From positions 22,221,001 to 22,285,000 of the forward strand of contig OX031058.1 of NCBI GenBank assembly GCA_943736015.1: 64,000 nt of DNA, given 5' to 3'. Position numbers and translations under genes: made by a program. The DNA comes from Tridacna crocea. Lineage: Eukaryota; Mollusca; Bivalvia; Cardiida; Cardiidae. The first letter of the stretch is position 1; each line of letters opens with the position of its first letter. Positions 11,258 to 21,879 of this stretch are shown here, one piece after another. Under the pieces are notes generated by a model that worked only from the letters and a program-made list of their open reading frames with translations, was not told where the DNA came from and ran no database searches.

Positions 11258-11363
11258 AATCCCGACGTAACAACCCATAGGAAAAGCTTTTGGGAAAGAT
11301 TCTTTGAAAAGTAGTGACCAGCATTTTCTCTTTTCTCCCAACAATGCTTCCTTACCTTTCAAT
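11258..11363 (+). mobile_element. TTAA-A MITE, left part, split by a Mutator-like element
   Basis: ACAAAATCCCGACGTAACAA and ACCAGCATTTTCTCTTTTCT mark the left half. The same copy resumes at 11725. Confidence 0.65.
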
Positions 11364-11724
11364 CATCCTTGGATACCCCAGGGTCTCCCTATTTGCTACG
11401 CTACATCGACCCTGGGACAATTGACTAATAAAACTTTGAATCAGCCGCTGAAAATCGATACTAAACGTCATACCGTACAGTACACTCGCCCATCACAAAA
11501 TGATGATAGAACCAATGAAAAGCCAGCATTCGGCCAGCGGTAAAGCGAGCCGCCGAAAATCGATACGAAACGTCATAGCGTACTGTACACTCGCCCATCA
11601 CAAAATGATGATGGAACCAATGAAAAGCCAGCATTCAGCCAGCGGTAAAGCGAAGGAAATTCAACTAATTGTCCCAGGGGTCGATGTAGTGTAGCAAATA
11701 GGGAACCCGGGGTATCCGAGGATG
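11364..11724. mobile_element. 361-bp Mutator-like MITE with perfect 9-bp target duplication
   Basis: CCTTTCAAT flanks both sides (11355-11363 and 11725-11733). The left end is CATCCTTGGATACCCCAGGG and the right, in reverse complement, CATCCTCGGATACCCCGGGT; the arms stay similar for about 60 bp, through CTACATCGACCC. Inside is a direct repeat of about 105 bp (roughly 11444-11548 and 11550-11654) with CGATACTAAACGTCATACCG-type sequence. A 9-bp duplication with long inverted ends is typical of the Mutator superfamily. No transposase is present. Confidence 0.85.
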
Positions 11725-11806
11725 CCTTTCAATGTGGACAACACCCTTCTCATACATTATCCTGTCATCTACAACTTGTAATCTAGACCAGTCTACAATT
11801 TGTTTG
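11725..11806 (+). mobile_element. TTAA-A MITE, right part of the split copy
   Basis: CCTGTCATCTACAACTTGTA and CTAGACCAGTCTACAATTTG match the right half of the family, degraded. Confidence 0.5.
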
Positions 11807-12217
11807 AATTCTGCAGTAAATTGTTCTGATATTTTAGTAATGTTACAGGAAAGCGTACTGGTGTGTTTCTTGGAAGTCACCAGTACTAGGCTAGGGTGTC
11901 TGAAGATCATATATCAGACTGTAAAAATTGGGCACTCTAGTCTTTGCTGCATTCAGGTGTCACTTATCTAGTAAGCTACAGGTATTTACTGTCTGGAGAT
12001 AAGTCTAATGAAGACTGGAAATAGAGACATTCATTTTTGTCTAGCTTATCAGACTAAAATGACCCTAATACAACAATTCTGGACGTTCTTTTGAGCCTGA
12101 TCATGGTCCACACTGCCTGCAAAGGGTGCTGGGTTACTGTAAGGATTATCGCAACTTGATAATGATATATTTGTTTCACAATCAACTCCTTAGGCTGCAA
12201 ATTAACATTACCTATCA
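11807..12217. other. Unassigned non-coding DNA
   Basis: No supported feature. Confidence 0.4.
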
Positions 12218-12464
12218 TTAACTCTTATCCAAATGACAAAATTTTGGACTAAAATAAAATTCAAAGCAACTGTTACTGTTACTGTATAGAACAAAAAAAA
12301 AAAAACGTGATGATTTAAATATTGAAAGTTTGCTTTTGGAAAGTTTACAAAACATTGTAAGAAAAGGAGAAAATGCTGTTTACTACCAGTTCCTCCTTTT
12401 TCCACAATGTTTAGAAAAGGCCTATGATACATGGTCGATTATAACATTTGTGATTGTGTGGTAA
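12218..12464 (-). mobile_element. TTAA-A MITE, diverged
   Basis: TTAACTCTTATCCAAATGAC at the left and TGTGATTGTGTGGTAAAC at the right. A 13-base A run has grown inside. Confidence 0.65.
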
Positions 12465-12469
12465 ACTAT

Positions 12470-13070
12470 TCCAATAGCTCAAAGTATTTTTATCCACTGA
12501 CAATCACTTCAGAAAGACTTGATTTCATATCTAGACTAAACCAGAGGATGGTTATAGTATCCAAGGTTAGGCTGCATCTTCTGTGTGGTCTGATCCTGAT
12601 CTATTTTATCTGCTATAGCCATTGTTTTTGCCGATGATATGGAAAGGGTTACAAATATAATAAAGTTATTTTTTTCTCCAGATCGCCCACATTTTTGTGA
12701 TAATACATGTATTTGTTCTCCAGCATTATTTGCTGTCTGAAAACTAAAAATCTTCAGATTCCTCTCTGCCCACATGTTTTTACTAATCTCGGTTTTATGT
12801 CGCCATTTTATTATTTGAAGATTTACCTCATGTTGTTTTCCTACTCTAGTTTGTTTGTTTGTTGGTATGTATACGTGTATGATAGCAAATGCCTTTTTGA
12901 ACATTATTTCAATCATATCACTGCAGCCAAGGCCCCTATCAGTGTTCACCATAAGTTTCTTTTACCAAATACCTTGTATTTTTCCCTTGGCAGTGGCTGC
13001 TTTCCTACATTATTGTGGCCAAAATTGTGTTCTCATTGATGAATGTCAGTAATGAATTTTTTTTGCAATG
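12470..13070. other. Unassigned non-coding DNA
   Basis: Overlapping frames of up to 138 codons exist on both strands but share no recognisable domain and read as chance. Confidence 0.35.
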
Positions 13071-13074
13071 GTTA

Positions 13075-13165
13075 ACATCTGCCCTTGGAAAGTTGGCTAA
13101 GCTGGGGAGTGAAACCAGTCACCCTAGGGGTTAGTCCTATTTGACTTACTGACCTACCAGGCTGG
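13075..13165 (-). repeat. tRNA-derived SINE head
   Basis: On the minus strand TGGTAGGTCAGTAAG resembles an A box and GGTTTCACTCCCC a B box, 30-40 bases apart. No cloverleaf forms, so it is a SINE relic and not a tRNA gene. Confidence 0.45.
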
Positions 13166-13819
13166 GTTGAGTCTCTCAGTAAGATGTCTGTTTACGAGTG
13201 CATGAAGTTTTTTTTTGAAAGCTAGTGTCAGGCCACTTCAGTGACATATCACTTCTTCAAAGACCACACACTTTCGTGTCAAAGGATGATACCTTTGGTT
13301 AATTTTCAACCCTCAACCTTTAGAGCACAACATAAATCTAAAAGGCATTTACAGTCAAGAAATAAGGCCCAAATACAGTCATGCATTTGCCTCAGTATCA
13401 TGGGGCGTATATTCCTTTTGCTACTCTGAACACTTTGAACATATTCTAGGTCAATAGAGACTATTTCGTAACACTACAGTGCGGTGTTCTTCAGAACATT
13501 TTCTGACTGTTCTAATCAAATCAAGGTGCAGTGCACCTGCTGAAAGGTTGCTAGGTGATACAAACTGGATGAAAGACAGACAATTATTCATGGCAAATTT
13601 GTAATTGTCCTTTTTACGATTTGAATGCATTGATAAATAGGGGCATAGTGGACTCGTCTCTACTCTGTCTCTGCAGCTAATCATGTCCTCAACTAACACA
13701 GCCAAGAGAGTAGCTCTTGCAACAGCCATCATGCCAATGTACTTTCATTTTGATATGGTTTAGAATAATGTTCCGAACATGCCCCATTCAAAACATACTT
13801 CAGGAACATTACATTGTGT

Positions 13820-13905
13820 TCTGAAATATTCCTTTCGCACATTCAGGAACAGTGTTCTGAAATATTCCTTTCGCACATTCCAGAGGAGCATTCCAGAACA
13901 AAGAA
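13820..13905 (+). repeat. ~42-bp direct repeat, two units
   Basis: GTGTTCTGAAATATTCCTTT followed by CGCACATTC occurs twice in a row, within a stretch rich in GGAACA and TTCC motifs (13765-13925). Confidence 0.7.
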
Positions 13906-14010
13906 CATTGTGCCAGAACATATGAAAGGAATAGGCCCATGGTGTTGTAGTGGATGACCTAGAAGGTCTCAGCTTATGGACAGAGTAAATTTAAAGATAG
14001 TTACTGCACA

Positions 14011-14758
14011 TTTTTAGCTCTACTGAAAGCCAGCACTTAGAGCTAAAATGTGTCATGGCGTGGATTCTGTCCGTCTGTTTGTCTTTTTCTTGTTTATGCG
14101 CTAAACTCTAAATTTGTAGTCAGATTTTCATGTTTATCTCATCAATAGCTGTAACCCTATTGTTTCTGAAAAAAATTCAGACAAACAGTATAGGAAAAGT
14201 AGCCATTAATTTTAAGTTTAAAATTCCCATTTCTTGTTTATGTGGTAAAGTCTGTATTTGTGGTCAGATTTTTGTGAAACTAACTTACTTGCATAGTTTG
14301 TTTATCTCATCAATAGCTTTAATCTTATTAATTTAAAAAAAAATCTTTCAAACAGTATGGGAAAAGTAGCCATTTCAAGTTTAAAATTTCCATTTCTTGT
14401 TTACGCGATAAAGTCTGTATTTCTGGTCAGATTTCCATGAAAGGTGCAGAGTTTATCTTATCAATAGCTTCAAGCCAATTGATTTTGAAAAAAATCCAAC
14501 AAACAGTATGGAAAAAGTAGCCATTTCAAGTTGAAACCTTTCATTTCTCGTTTATGCAATAAAGTCTGTATTTGAGGTCCGATTTCCATGAAACTTGTAT
14601 AGCTTGTTTATATTTTCAATAGCTTAAGCCCTGTTCAAGATTATGAAAAAAAAAAAAAATCCAACAAACAGTATGGGAAAAGTGGCTATTTCAAGTAGAA
14701 CATTTTCATTACTTGTTTAGATGATAAAGTATTTATTTGTGACCAGATTTTTGTGAAG
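14011..14758 (+). mobile_element. Family E tandem-unit element, copy 2, right end missing
   Basis: It opens TTTTTAGCTCTACTGAAAGC and has about four and a half of the ~150-bp units. It stops abruptly at a TTAA-C fragment instead of at the GGGCCTTCTAG end seen in copy 1. A 13-base A run at about 14647 interrupts one unit. Confidence 0.7.
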
Positions 14759-14806
14759 ACTTGTACTGCAAACACGTAAAGAAGGACTTGTTTGGGAAAG
14801 GGTTAA
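14759..14806 (-). mobile_element. TTAA-C MITE right-end fragment
   Basis: ACTTGTACTGCAAACACGTA and TTTGGGAAAGGGTTAA match the right end of the intact C copy at 51173. Confidence 0.55.
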
Positions 14807-14831
14807 ATGTCTCTAAATGAGTAGAAAAATT

Positions 14832-15050
14832 GTTACCACCATTTCAAAACAGTTGTAGAGAGTAAATTAACATTGTACCACCAAATGATGACTTTTAATG
14901 ACCCCGAGGAAGAGGCCTGGTTACCAGCATTTTCTCCTTTTCCCACAATGTTTTCAAAAGGCTTCTTCTTCCTCAGGGTCGTTAAAAGTCATCATTGTGT
15001 GGTAAAGGGTTAATTTACTCTGTGCAACTGTTTTGAAATGGGATTGTAAC
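14832..15050. repeat. Palindrome with a TTAA-A MITE at its apex
   Basis: The arms 14832-14870 and 15010-15050 pair almost fully (ATTTCAAAACAGTTG against CAACTGTTTTGAAAT) and meet at a TTAA, the site now occupied by the MITE at 14867. Confidence 0.8.
14867..15013. mobile_element. Short TTAA-A derivative, 147 bp, internally deleted
   Basis: It lacks most of one arm and the left core arm, and runs from a GATGACTTTTAATGACCCCG end to GGTAAAGGGTTAA. Both ends carry copies of the same TTAA-A end, so it is close to a pure foldback. Confidence 0.75.
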
Positions 15051-15304
15051 TATCTATCAGTTTGTTTGATATCATAAATACTTGAAAATGTTTAAGTCTC
15101 TAATATGGGTGAATGGAAGCTTAGAGATGGTAGTGAGAGGTTTTCGCAATAAGGAAAGTGTCATCATGATTCATTTTTTTGAATGCTTTAAACTGACATC
15201 GTATAAAAAACTTTGTAATTTAAGTAAAGGAGGGGGGGGGATACAAAGGAGGCGGGATATAACACTGATATAAGTATAATGTGTTGTAGTGTCATAAGTA
15301 GTGT

Positions 15305-15531
15305 TTAACCCATTACCACACAATCCCTACTTTTGACGCCCCTGAGAAAGAAGCCTTTTGAAAACACTGTGGGAAAAGGAGAAAATGCTGGTAACCAGCA
15401 TTTTCTCCTTTCCCCAGTGTTTTCAACCCTTCCCAGAACAAATTTCTATTTTTTAGTCACCTTTATTTTGTCGTCTGCAAATGCTGTCAGTTTGGACCAG
15501 TCTAAAATTTTTTCGTGGGGTAATGAGTTAA
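15305..15531 (+). mobile_element. TTAA-A MITE, full length
   Basis: TTAA at both ends and the young-looking TTTTGACGCCCCTGAG block. Confidence 0.85.
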
Positions 15532-15794
15532 AGGGGAATTAATCCAGATTTTTTGTCAGTTATTTAGAAAGTCATAACAGTGACTCGTACTTTTGAATTT
15601 GTATGCAAAACCTGCCTTGAAGTTAAAACAAAAGCAGAAATGCATGGTAGAAAACCTAACTGATTTCCTTTTAAATTTATTGAGAAATTTTCTGTGCGAT
15701 TGGCTACTAGTATATTTGTCATCAAATAAAAATGAATAAATACATGACGAATTTTTGTATTTACCGGTACACAAAACTAGAGTAAAATAAATAT

Positions 15795-16160
15795 CAATTG
15801 ACCCCATTGCTCATTTGGTGGAGCAGTCTATTCGTTTTGAAGGTTATAGGTTTGAGCTTCACTGGAGGCATTACTGCTTTTTTTTTTTCAAATACATTAA
15901 AGAATTATTAAGCCAATGCAGAAGGCAGTATTAGAAGAGACTTGGGAAAAGGAGCACATGTACACACAAGCAAGATCCTCTTTTTCTACTAATTTCTCTT
16001 TGAAGGTCATTGGTTTGAGTTTCACTGGAGGCATCACTGTTTTTTTTTTCAAATACATTTGAGAATTAGTAAGCCAATGCAGAAGGCGGTATTAGAAAAG
16101 ACTTGGGAAAAGGAGCACATGTAAAAGCAAGCAAGATCCTCTTTTCCTAATAATTTCTCA
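15795..16160 (+). repeat. tRNA-derived SINE with a duplicated body
   Basis: CTCATTTGGTGGAGCAG and ATAGGTTTGAGCTTCACTGG have the look and spacing of A and B boxes. The part from 15833 is repeated at about 16001 (GAAGGTCATTGGTTTGAG), a tandem duplication of about 166 bp. Both units end with a GCAAGATCCTCTTTT block. Confidence 0.6.
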
Positions 16161-16279
16161 TTATAATATTTAAAGGAAACAGTTTCAGTATTTCTTTCAT
16201 ATGTTCATATATCATGGCTTGTATGTAATAGTGGTAGGTCTTTGTTTAAAGTCTTAATTACTATGTAAGAAATTCAAGT

Positions 16280-16512
16280 TTTATTTCATCAGCATACTTG
16301 ATTCGTGAGATTATAATACAGAAAAATTTTGATTAACGTGCTTTGAAAGGGTAAAACTTTGCAGTATAATAAATATGTTGTACATTCAGGCGGCAGCCGG
16401 ACTTGGAAACTTGTTCACGGCTGTGATGAATCATGTTGCCTTTGGCTCGGGGCAACATGATTCACCACAGCCGTGAACAAGTTTCCGGTCCGGTGCCACC
16501 TGACCTACAACT
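16280..16512. mobile_element. Foldback element (family H), copy 2
   Basis: Arms GGCTGTGATGAATCATGTTG and CAACATGATTCACCACAGCC pair nearly perfectly. The preceding 100 bp match those before copy 1 (TTTGAAAGGGTAAAACTTTG). Confidence 0.75.
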
Positions 16513-16819
16513 GATAATGGATTAGTGGTTAATATATTTTGAACAAGTAAGAATGATAGTTGCCCAGATAGTTCAGATAGTACAGAGGTACTCAACTTAA
16601 GAAAGTTGTGAATGGGTTCTAACCTTACCAGAGGCCAAAAAAATCTCTTGACTAACTAAGAAATCACTAAAAATTCTAATATCACCAATTTTCGTATTTT
16701 CCACAATATTTCTCATACCTAGTTTTGTATTTGAGGCAGGCATCATAAAAATACATTCATGAGTAAAATGGGTTAATATGGAAAATGAAACTGAAATTAA
16801 TATATTTGAAGTGTTCTTA

Positions 16820-16910
16820 TACCGTATATGCTCGACTATAAGACAAATTTTTTTCCCTAGAATTTTGAGCTTGAAGTTGGGGGGGCGTCTTATAAGCGCA
16901 TAATCAAAGG
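16820..16910 (+). mobile_element. Fragment of a CGTATATGCTCGACTATAAG-type DNA transposon end
   Basis: ACCGTATATGCTCGACTATA and GGGGCGTCTTATAAGCGCA resemble the tips of a DNA transposon type that I recall from many animal genomes. The partner end was not found nearby. Confidence 0.4.
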
Positions 16911-17430
16911 ACTTTGCAAAATTTCATCTGAAGAACGTACTTACCTGCTGATCAGCACGAAGGAAAAACACCTCACAAATGAGTCACGCTGATCTAAAGC
17001 TGTAAGTGGCCAAGTAATAGTTGTTATTATCACCCATTGTGTGAAGAAATAAAAGTTTAAAACACAGTTATCTCATTTTACTAGTTAGTTTAGATTAAAA
17101 ATTATTCGACAGAGCAGTCATTCCTCTTACTGTGTCAGTTTCAGCCAGTTCATTTATGGCCCACTAGTTCACTGTAGCACAGATAAAAGTACGGTCTACT
17201 GATTGACACTTTCGACCACTCAAAAATTCAAAGATGAATCATTACTTTTTTCAAAATCAATTGATACGTTTTGGCATTGTAATGAATTAGAATGATGTAA
17301 TAAGTAACCTAACTGAGCTAAAGATTTTCACAGTGCAATTCAGATCTAAATAAAAAATATGAAGCAAATATGAAGTTGATCGTGGAGGTAAGGAGGTAAA
17401 GGGTTGTGACTGCAGTCAGACTCTGGAGTG
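16911..17430. other. Unassigned non-coding DNA
   Basis: No supported feature. Confidence 0.4.
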
Positions 17431-17438
17431 CAGTGCAC

Positions 17439-17815
17439 AGGAATCATAACTCTTGCTTGCTCAATTTTTGAGTTACTGCCCTTTGTTGTTTTTCATACTT
17501 GAATTTTGTCGGGTGAATATCTCCAAAACTATACTAGCTAAGGTTATGAAATTTCATGGGTGGATAGATCTCATCGAGGGGGAGTGGAGTGCACAAGAAT
17601 CATAACTCTTGCTCACTTAATTTTTGAGTTATTGCCTTTTGTTGTTTTTCATACTTGAATTTTGTTCGGAGCATATCTCCAAAACTATACCAGCTAGGGT
17701 TATGAAATTTCATAGGTGGATAGATCTCGTCAAGGAATCATAACTCTTGCTCCCTTAATTTTTGAATTAGTGCCCTTTGTCGTTTTTCATACTTGAATTT
17801 TGTCCGGTGCATGCC
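17439..17815 (+). repeat. Tandem array, ~155-bp period, about 2.5 units
   Basis: GGAATCATAACTCTTGCTTG, TTTTTGAGTTACTGCCCTTT, GTTTTTCATACTTGAATTTT and ATATCTCCAAAACTATAC recur in this order. The third unit is cut after the TTGAATTTTGTCC block. Confidence 0.75.
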
Positions 17816-17867
17816 CCAGCTTTACAACTTGGGGTAAGATGGCGTATCGTGCGACAATTGGCCTCTC

Positions 17868-17993
17868 TTGTTCAACAATGTCTTCTACCCTTCACTGAAC
17901 AGATTTCAAATTTCCCAACACTTTTGTTTTCTTGTCTTCAAATTCTTTCAATTTGGACTAGTCCAAAATTTTGTCATTTGGTAAAGAGTGAAA
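17868..17993 (+). mobile_element. TTAA-A MITE, right half
   Basis: CAACAATGTCTTCTACCC to TTTTGTCATTTGGTAAAGAG; the last TTAA reads TGAA. Confidence 0.6.
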
Positions 17994-18139
17994 AAAAAGG
18001 GTATAGTCTGTAGGCTGGCTTTCGGTTTAATTTTTAAAACTATAGCTTGTCTGATGATCCTGCACGTCTTCGTGGGAGTAGTGGTAGACTTATTGTTCTA
18101 AGGTTCAGTTCAATCTTGGCTGTGCATAGTCTGAGAATG

Positions 18140-18345
18140 TTTGAACTTTTTACCATAAAAGAAATTTTTAGAGTTGTCAAAATTGAAAGAATGCAGAATA
18201 GTATAATTATGACGATTTACATCTGGCTCAAATGATGGAATTTCTGTTTGTTAGGGTAGAAAATTTTATGGGGAAGTTGCCAGTATTTTCTCCTCATGCA
18301 TCAGTGTTTTCAAAAAGCAGCTTCCTGACAATGTCAAATAAAGTT
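18140..18345 (-). mobile_element. TTAA-A MITE, degraded
   Basis: CTTTTTACCATAAAAGAAAT and GTTAGGGTAGAAAATTTTAT identify the left half. Confidence 0.45.
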
Positions 18346-18491
18346 GAATATAAAAGATACCACCTTCAACAAAATTAAAAAAATACATTGCATAAGTTGT
18401 TGATGCCTATAAATGTAGTAATATAAGTTTCAGGTAACTGTGTGTTGAGTGATACAAAGTGAAGTAGAGTGTGAAATGTAGGTATTCATTT

Positions 18492-18715
18492 TTAACTTTG
18501 TACCGCACAATCCTGACTTTTAACAACCCTGAGAAAAAAGCCTAAAGAAAAGATTGTGGGAAAAGGACAAACTGATGGTTACTAGCATTTTCTTTTTTTC
18601 CATGAATGTTTTCTTCCCTATCAAAGTAAGACATCATCATATCAATTTAATTGATTTTCTGCAGATGCTTTGAATTTGGTCCAGTCCAAAAATATGTTGT
18701 TTAGTAAAGAGTTAA
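18492..18715 (+). mobile_element. TTAA-A MITE, full length
   Basis: TTAA at both ends; its right TTAA is shared with the next copy at 18712. Confidence 0.75.
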
Positions 18716-18890
18716 CTCTCTACCAAACAATCTCAAGTTTAAAGGAGTAAGAAGGCTCTGGAAAAAAAATGTGGGGAAAAAGGAGAATAAGTTGGTAATG
18801 AGCGTTGGCTATCTTTCCTACAAAATTTATGAAAGTCTCTTTTCCAAAGGTGTGAAAACTCAGGATTTTGTTTTAAAAGTTGAAAAGGTT
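18712..18890 (+). mobile_element. TTAA-A MITE, diverged, abutting the previous copy
   Basis: TTAACTCTCTACCAAACAAT begins directly at the TTAA that ends the preceding element. The right third has decayed. Confidence 0.55.
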
Positions 18891-18918
18891 TGAACATCGA
18901 TGTAGCTGCATATTCAAA

Positions 18919-18974
18919 GTGTAGATCAAGATCAGACTGCACAGAACATGCATTCTGATCTTTGATCTACACTG
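18919..18974. repeat. GTGTAGATCAAGATCAG hairpin, copy 1
   Basis: GTGTAGATCAAGATCAGACT pairs with TCTGATCTTTGATCTACAC. Further copies are at 31170, 48862 and 52345. Confidence 0.7.
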
Positions 18975-19500
18975 TGAGTTTTTTCACTGGCCTTTCTTAA
19001 ACAATTAGCCTTGAGAGTTCCTACATGGCTGTGGTAAAGTGTAGAACTTGTTACCTGGAGGCTCCTGATGTCCGAGTTTCTATAAAAGATCTATTGGGCT
19101 TTTGTGGGAATGTCCTTGGGCAAGAGACTTCAGGACCAATTGCAAACTACTGATGAAACCCAGGATATATTAGGATGTGAGCTGTTGTGATAGGACTGAA
19201 ATAATGTTGAAAGTGGTACAAAACACCATTCAGCTAAACAACCAGGAAACAAAAAGCTTTGAAATTTAAATATGAACAGACTGCATCCATTATAGTATTG
19301 ATTATGTATGTCCATTCCATATAAATTAGCTCTACAAGGGTTTAAAATACAATAACAATCTATAAAGATAAGTGACTTGCTGTCATGGTGACAATTTTTT
19401 GTGGTGAAAGAATGTGAAGTTGAAATTCTCCAAGTACAAAAGTCTAGTCAATATTTTTCAACCTTGTAATTATATAACTGTAACTCTTATATCAGGCAAT
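18975..19500. other. Unassigned non-coding DNA
   Basis: No supported feature. Confidence 0.4.
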
Positions 19501-19505
19501 GATAT

Positions 19506-19572
19506 TTAACCTTTTACCACACAATTCTGAGTTTTATGATTGATTGATTGATTGTATGGTGTTTAACTTCAT
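19506..19572. mobile_element. TTAA tip fragment followed by a SINE-tail piece
   Basis: TTAACCTTTTACCACACAAT is a TTAA-A left tip. It gives way to (GATT)n and TGTATGGTGTTTAACTTC, the reversed tail of the SINE seen at 22675. The TTAA-B copy follows at once. Confidence 0.5.
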
Positions 19573-19774
19573 TTTACCCTTTACTCCATAGATACTCATT
19601 TCTACGCATTGCTGTAGGAGCCTTTGGAAAACATTGTGGCAATTTCACCTTTTGCCACAATGTTTTCTAAACTATCAAAAGGAGTCATATACACATAAGA
19701 AACAGCTTTATCCTTGCTGTCATTCAGGGTCAATTAGAGATACCATAGAAACGCCTTACGGGGTAAAGGGTTAA
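19573..19774 (+). mobile_element. TTAA-B MITE, reference copy
   Basis: The left tip is CCCTTTACTCCATAGATACT, the right end GCCTTACGGGGTAAAGGGTTAA. Its core is shortened to TTGTGGCAATTTCACC. Near the right end TCATTCAG is followed by GGTCAATTAGAGATACC, a latent 3' splice site with an open frame behind it; the equivalent site is used by exon g at 47347. Confidence 0.8.
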
Positions 19775-19819
19775 ATTATTAATGTGGTGGCCAGAGCTTT
19801 TATCCATACTTTCCTTTTT

Positions 19820-20974
19820 AGCTCACCTGAGCACAACGTGCTCAAGGGGAGCTTTTAGGATCACCCGGTGTCCGTCGTGCGTCGTCTGTCGTGCGTCATC
19901 AATAATTCTTTAAACATCAACTTCTCCTAAACCACTGGGCCAATTTGGACCGAACTTGGCTGGAATGTTCCTTGGGAAGTCCTCTTTGAAAATTGTTCAC
20001 AGAATCTGATTCCATCAAAAACTCTGGTTGCCATGGCAACGAAATGGAATTTTCTAGGAAATTCTTTGACAATCTTCTCCTCTGAAACTGCTGGTCAGAT
20101 TTTAGAATAATTTCACAGAGATGTTCCTTGTGTGACCCTTTTCAAAAAATGTTCGTTAATTTTGATACGTCAAGAAACATGGCTCTGGTGAATTGGAGCT
20201 TCTTGCACTATACAGAAATAAAGGAATTCTTAAAAATTCTTGTTCTCTGAAACGACTGGTCAGAATTTGAAATAATTTCACAGAGATGTTCCTTGGATGA
20301 CCCTTTTCAAAAACTGTTCGCGAAATTTTGATTCGTCCCAAAATTCGGCTCTGGTGAATGGGGGCTACTTGCACTGTAGGGAAATGAAGAAATTCTTAAA
20401 AACTCTCCTTCTCTGAAACCGCTGGTCAGATTTTAAAATAATTTCACAGAGATGTTCCTTGGATGACCCTTTTCAAAAATTGTTCGAGAAATTTTGATTC
20501 GTCAAAAAATGTGGCTCTGGTGAATGGGGGCTACTTGCACTATAGGGAAATGAAGAAATTCTTAAAAACTCTTCTTCTCTGAAATTTTTTCACAGAGATG
20601 TTCCTTCGGTGACCCTTTTCAAAAAGTGTTCGTGAAATTTTGATACGTCAAGAAACATGGCTCTGGTGAATGGGGGTTTCTTGCACTATACAGAAATAAA
20701 GGAATTCTTAAAATTTCTTCTCCTCTGAAACGGCTGGTCAGATTTTGAAATAATTTCAAAGAGATGTTCCTTGGATGACCCTTTTCAAAAATTGCTCGAA
20801 ATATTTTGATCCATCAAGAAACATGGCTCTAATGGCTTATTTACAGTATACAGACATGAAGAAATTCTTAAAAAATTCTTCTTCTCTGAAATTGTTGTTT
20901 AGATTGTGAAAAAATTGGCTATGGTCCTCTCAAAAATTCAGGTGAGCGAACTAGGGCAATGTTGGCCCTCTTGT
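19820..20974 (+). mobile_element. AGCTCACCTGA element (family D), copy 1
   Basis: It opens AGCTCACCTGAGCACAACGT and ends AAAAATTCAGGTGAGCGAAC followed by GGCCCTCTTGTTT, so the tips are inverted over GCTCACCTGA. Most of the body is five diverged ~164-bp units, each with CTGGTCAGATTTTAAAATAA, AGATGTTCCTTGGATGACCC and ACATGGCTCTGGTGAATGGG. I recognise this type as widespread in bivalves. It has no coding capacity. Confidence 0.8.
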
Positions 20975-20975
20975 T

Positions 20976-21195
20976 TTCTTTTACTAGAATGCAGCAAGAT
21001 ATTCTTTCCAAGCCACAAGCTGCTTTCCCACTGTCGAAACAGTGGTGAGCAGTGAGAGCAGAAGTAATCCTATCCCTATGACTAACATCAATCCTCTGAA
21101 ATTGGGCGAGCTGGGGATTAAATTTCAGTGACCCCCTGTGTTGAAGTCCTAATAATAGGCTATAGACTGAGCTACCAGAGCTTGGCCAAGAAGTT
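20976..21195 (-). repeat. tRNA-derived SINE
   Basis: On the minus strand AGCTCTGGTAGCTCAGTCTA is a tRNA-like A box region and CACTGAAATTTAATCCCCAG a worn B box. It directly follows the family D element. Confidence 0.55.
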
Positions 21196-21199
21196 TTAT

Positions 21200-21401
21200 A
21201 ACCCATGGAAGAAAAGCTGTGGAAAACATTTAGGGAAAAGGAGAAATTGCTTAGTAGCCAGCTTTTTCCCTTTCTTCTAAAATGTTTTGTACCATTTCTG
21301 TAACAATTTTTACCATTGATATCGAGTTGTAATCAGTTTGTCATTGGTAAGTGATTTGGATTTGGGCAAGTCCAAAACATCGCTGATTAGTCAAGAGTTA
21401 A
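21200..21401 (+). mobile_element. TTAA-A MITE, degraded
   Basis: GGAAAACATTTAGGGAAAAG and GGGCAAGTCCAAAACATCGC are recognisable. It ends in GAGTTAA, shared with the next copy. Confidence 0.55.
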
Positions 21402-21630
21402 AACCCTTTACCAAACAACCCCTTGTTTTTATGACCAAGGTGTAGAAGGCTTTTGAAAACAATGTGGGAAAAGGAGACATTGCTCATATTAAACACGCAA
21501 TATCTCCTTTTCCCACTATGTTTTCTAACATATCAGAGAACTATAGTTCATGAGAATAGGTTTCAATTTGCTTTCTGCAGTTGCTTTCGGTATGAAAAAA
21601 AAAGTCTAAAATTTGTTGCTTGGTTAAGAC
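21398..21630 (+). mobile_element. TTAA-A MITE, diverged
   Basis: TTAAAACCCTTTACCAAACA opens it. The core differs from the usual form (GACATTGCTCATATTAAACA), which leaves a looser hairpin. Confidence 0.65.
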
Positions 21631-21653
21631 TTGCCCATATTAAAGGATTGAAC

Positions 21654-21878
21654 TGACGTTACCAAACGACAAAATTTTAGGTTTCTCTAAAGCGAAAACT
21701 TTTGCAGACAACAAAATAAAAGTGACTGAAAATGTGAAATTGTTTTGTGAAGGGTAAAAAACATTGTGGGAAAAGGAGAATATGCAGGTTACCAGCATTT
21801 TCTCCTTTTCCCATCATCTTTTCTAAAGGCATCTTTCTCAGGGTCGTCAAAAATAGGGATTGTGTGGTAATGGGTTAA
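21654..21878 (-). mobile_element. TTAA-A MITE, near full length
   Basis: GTTACCAAACGACAAAATTT to TGGTAATGGGTTAA. With the two copies before it this makes three adjacent elements in 680 bp. Confidence 0.75.
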
Positions 21879-21879
21879 T

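Noticed and set aside
12536..12952. 138-codon minus-strand frame
   Set aside because: It overlaps plus-strand frames of similar length, has no domain and no splice or start context.
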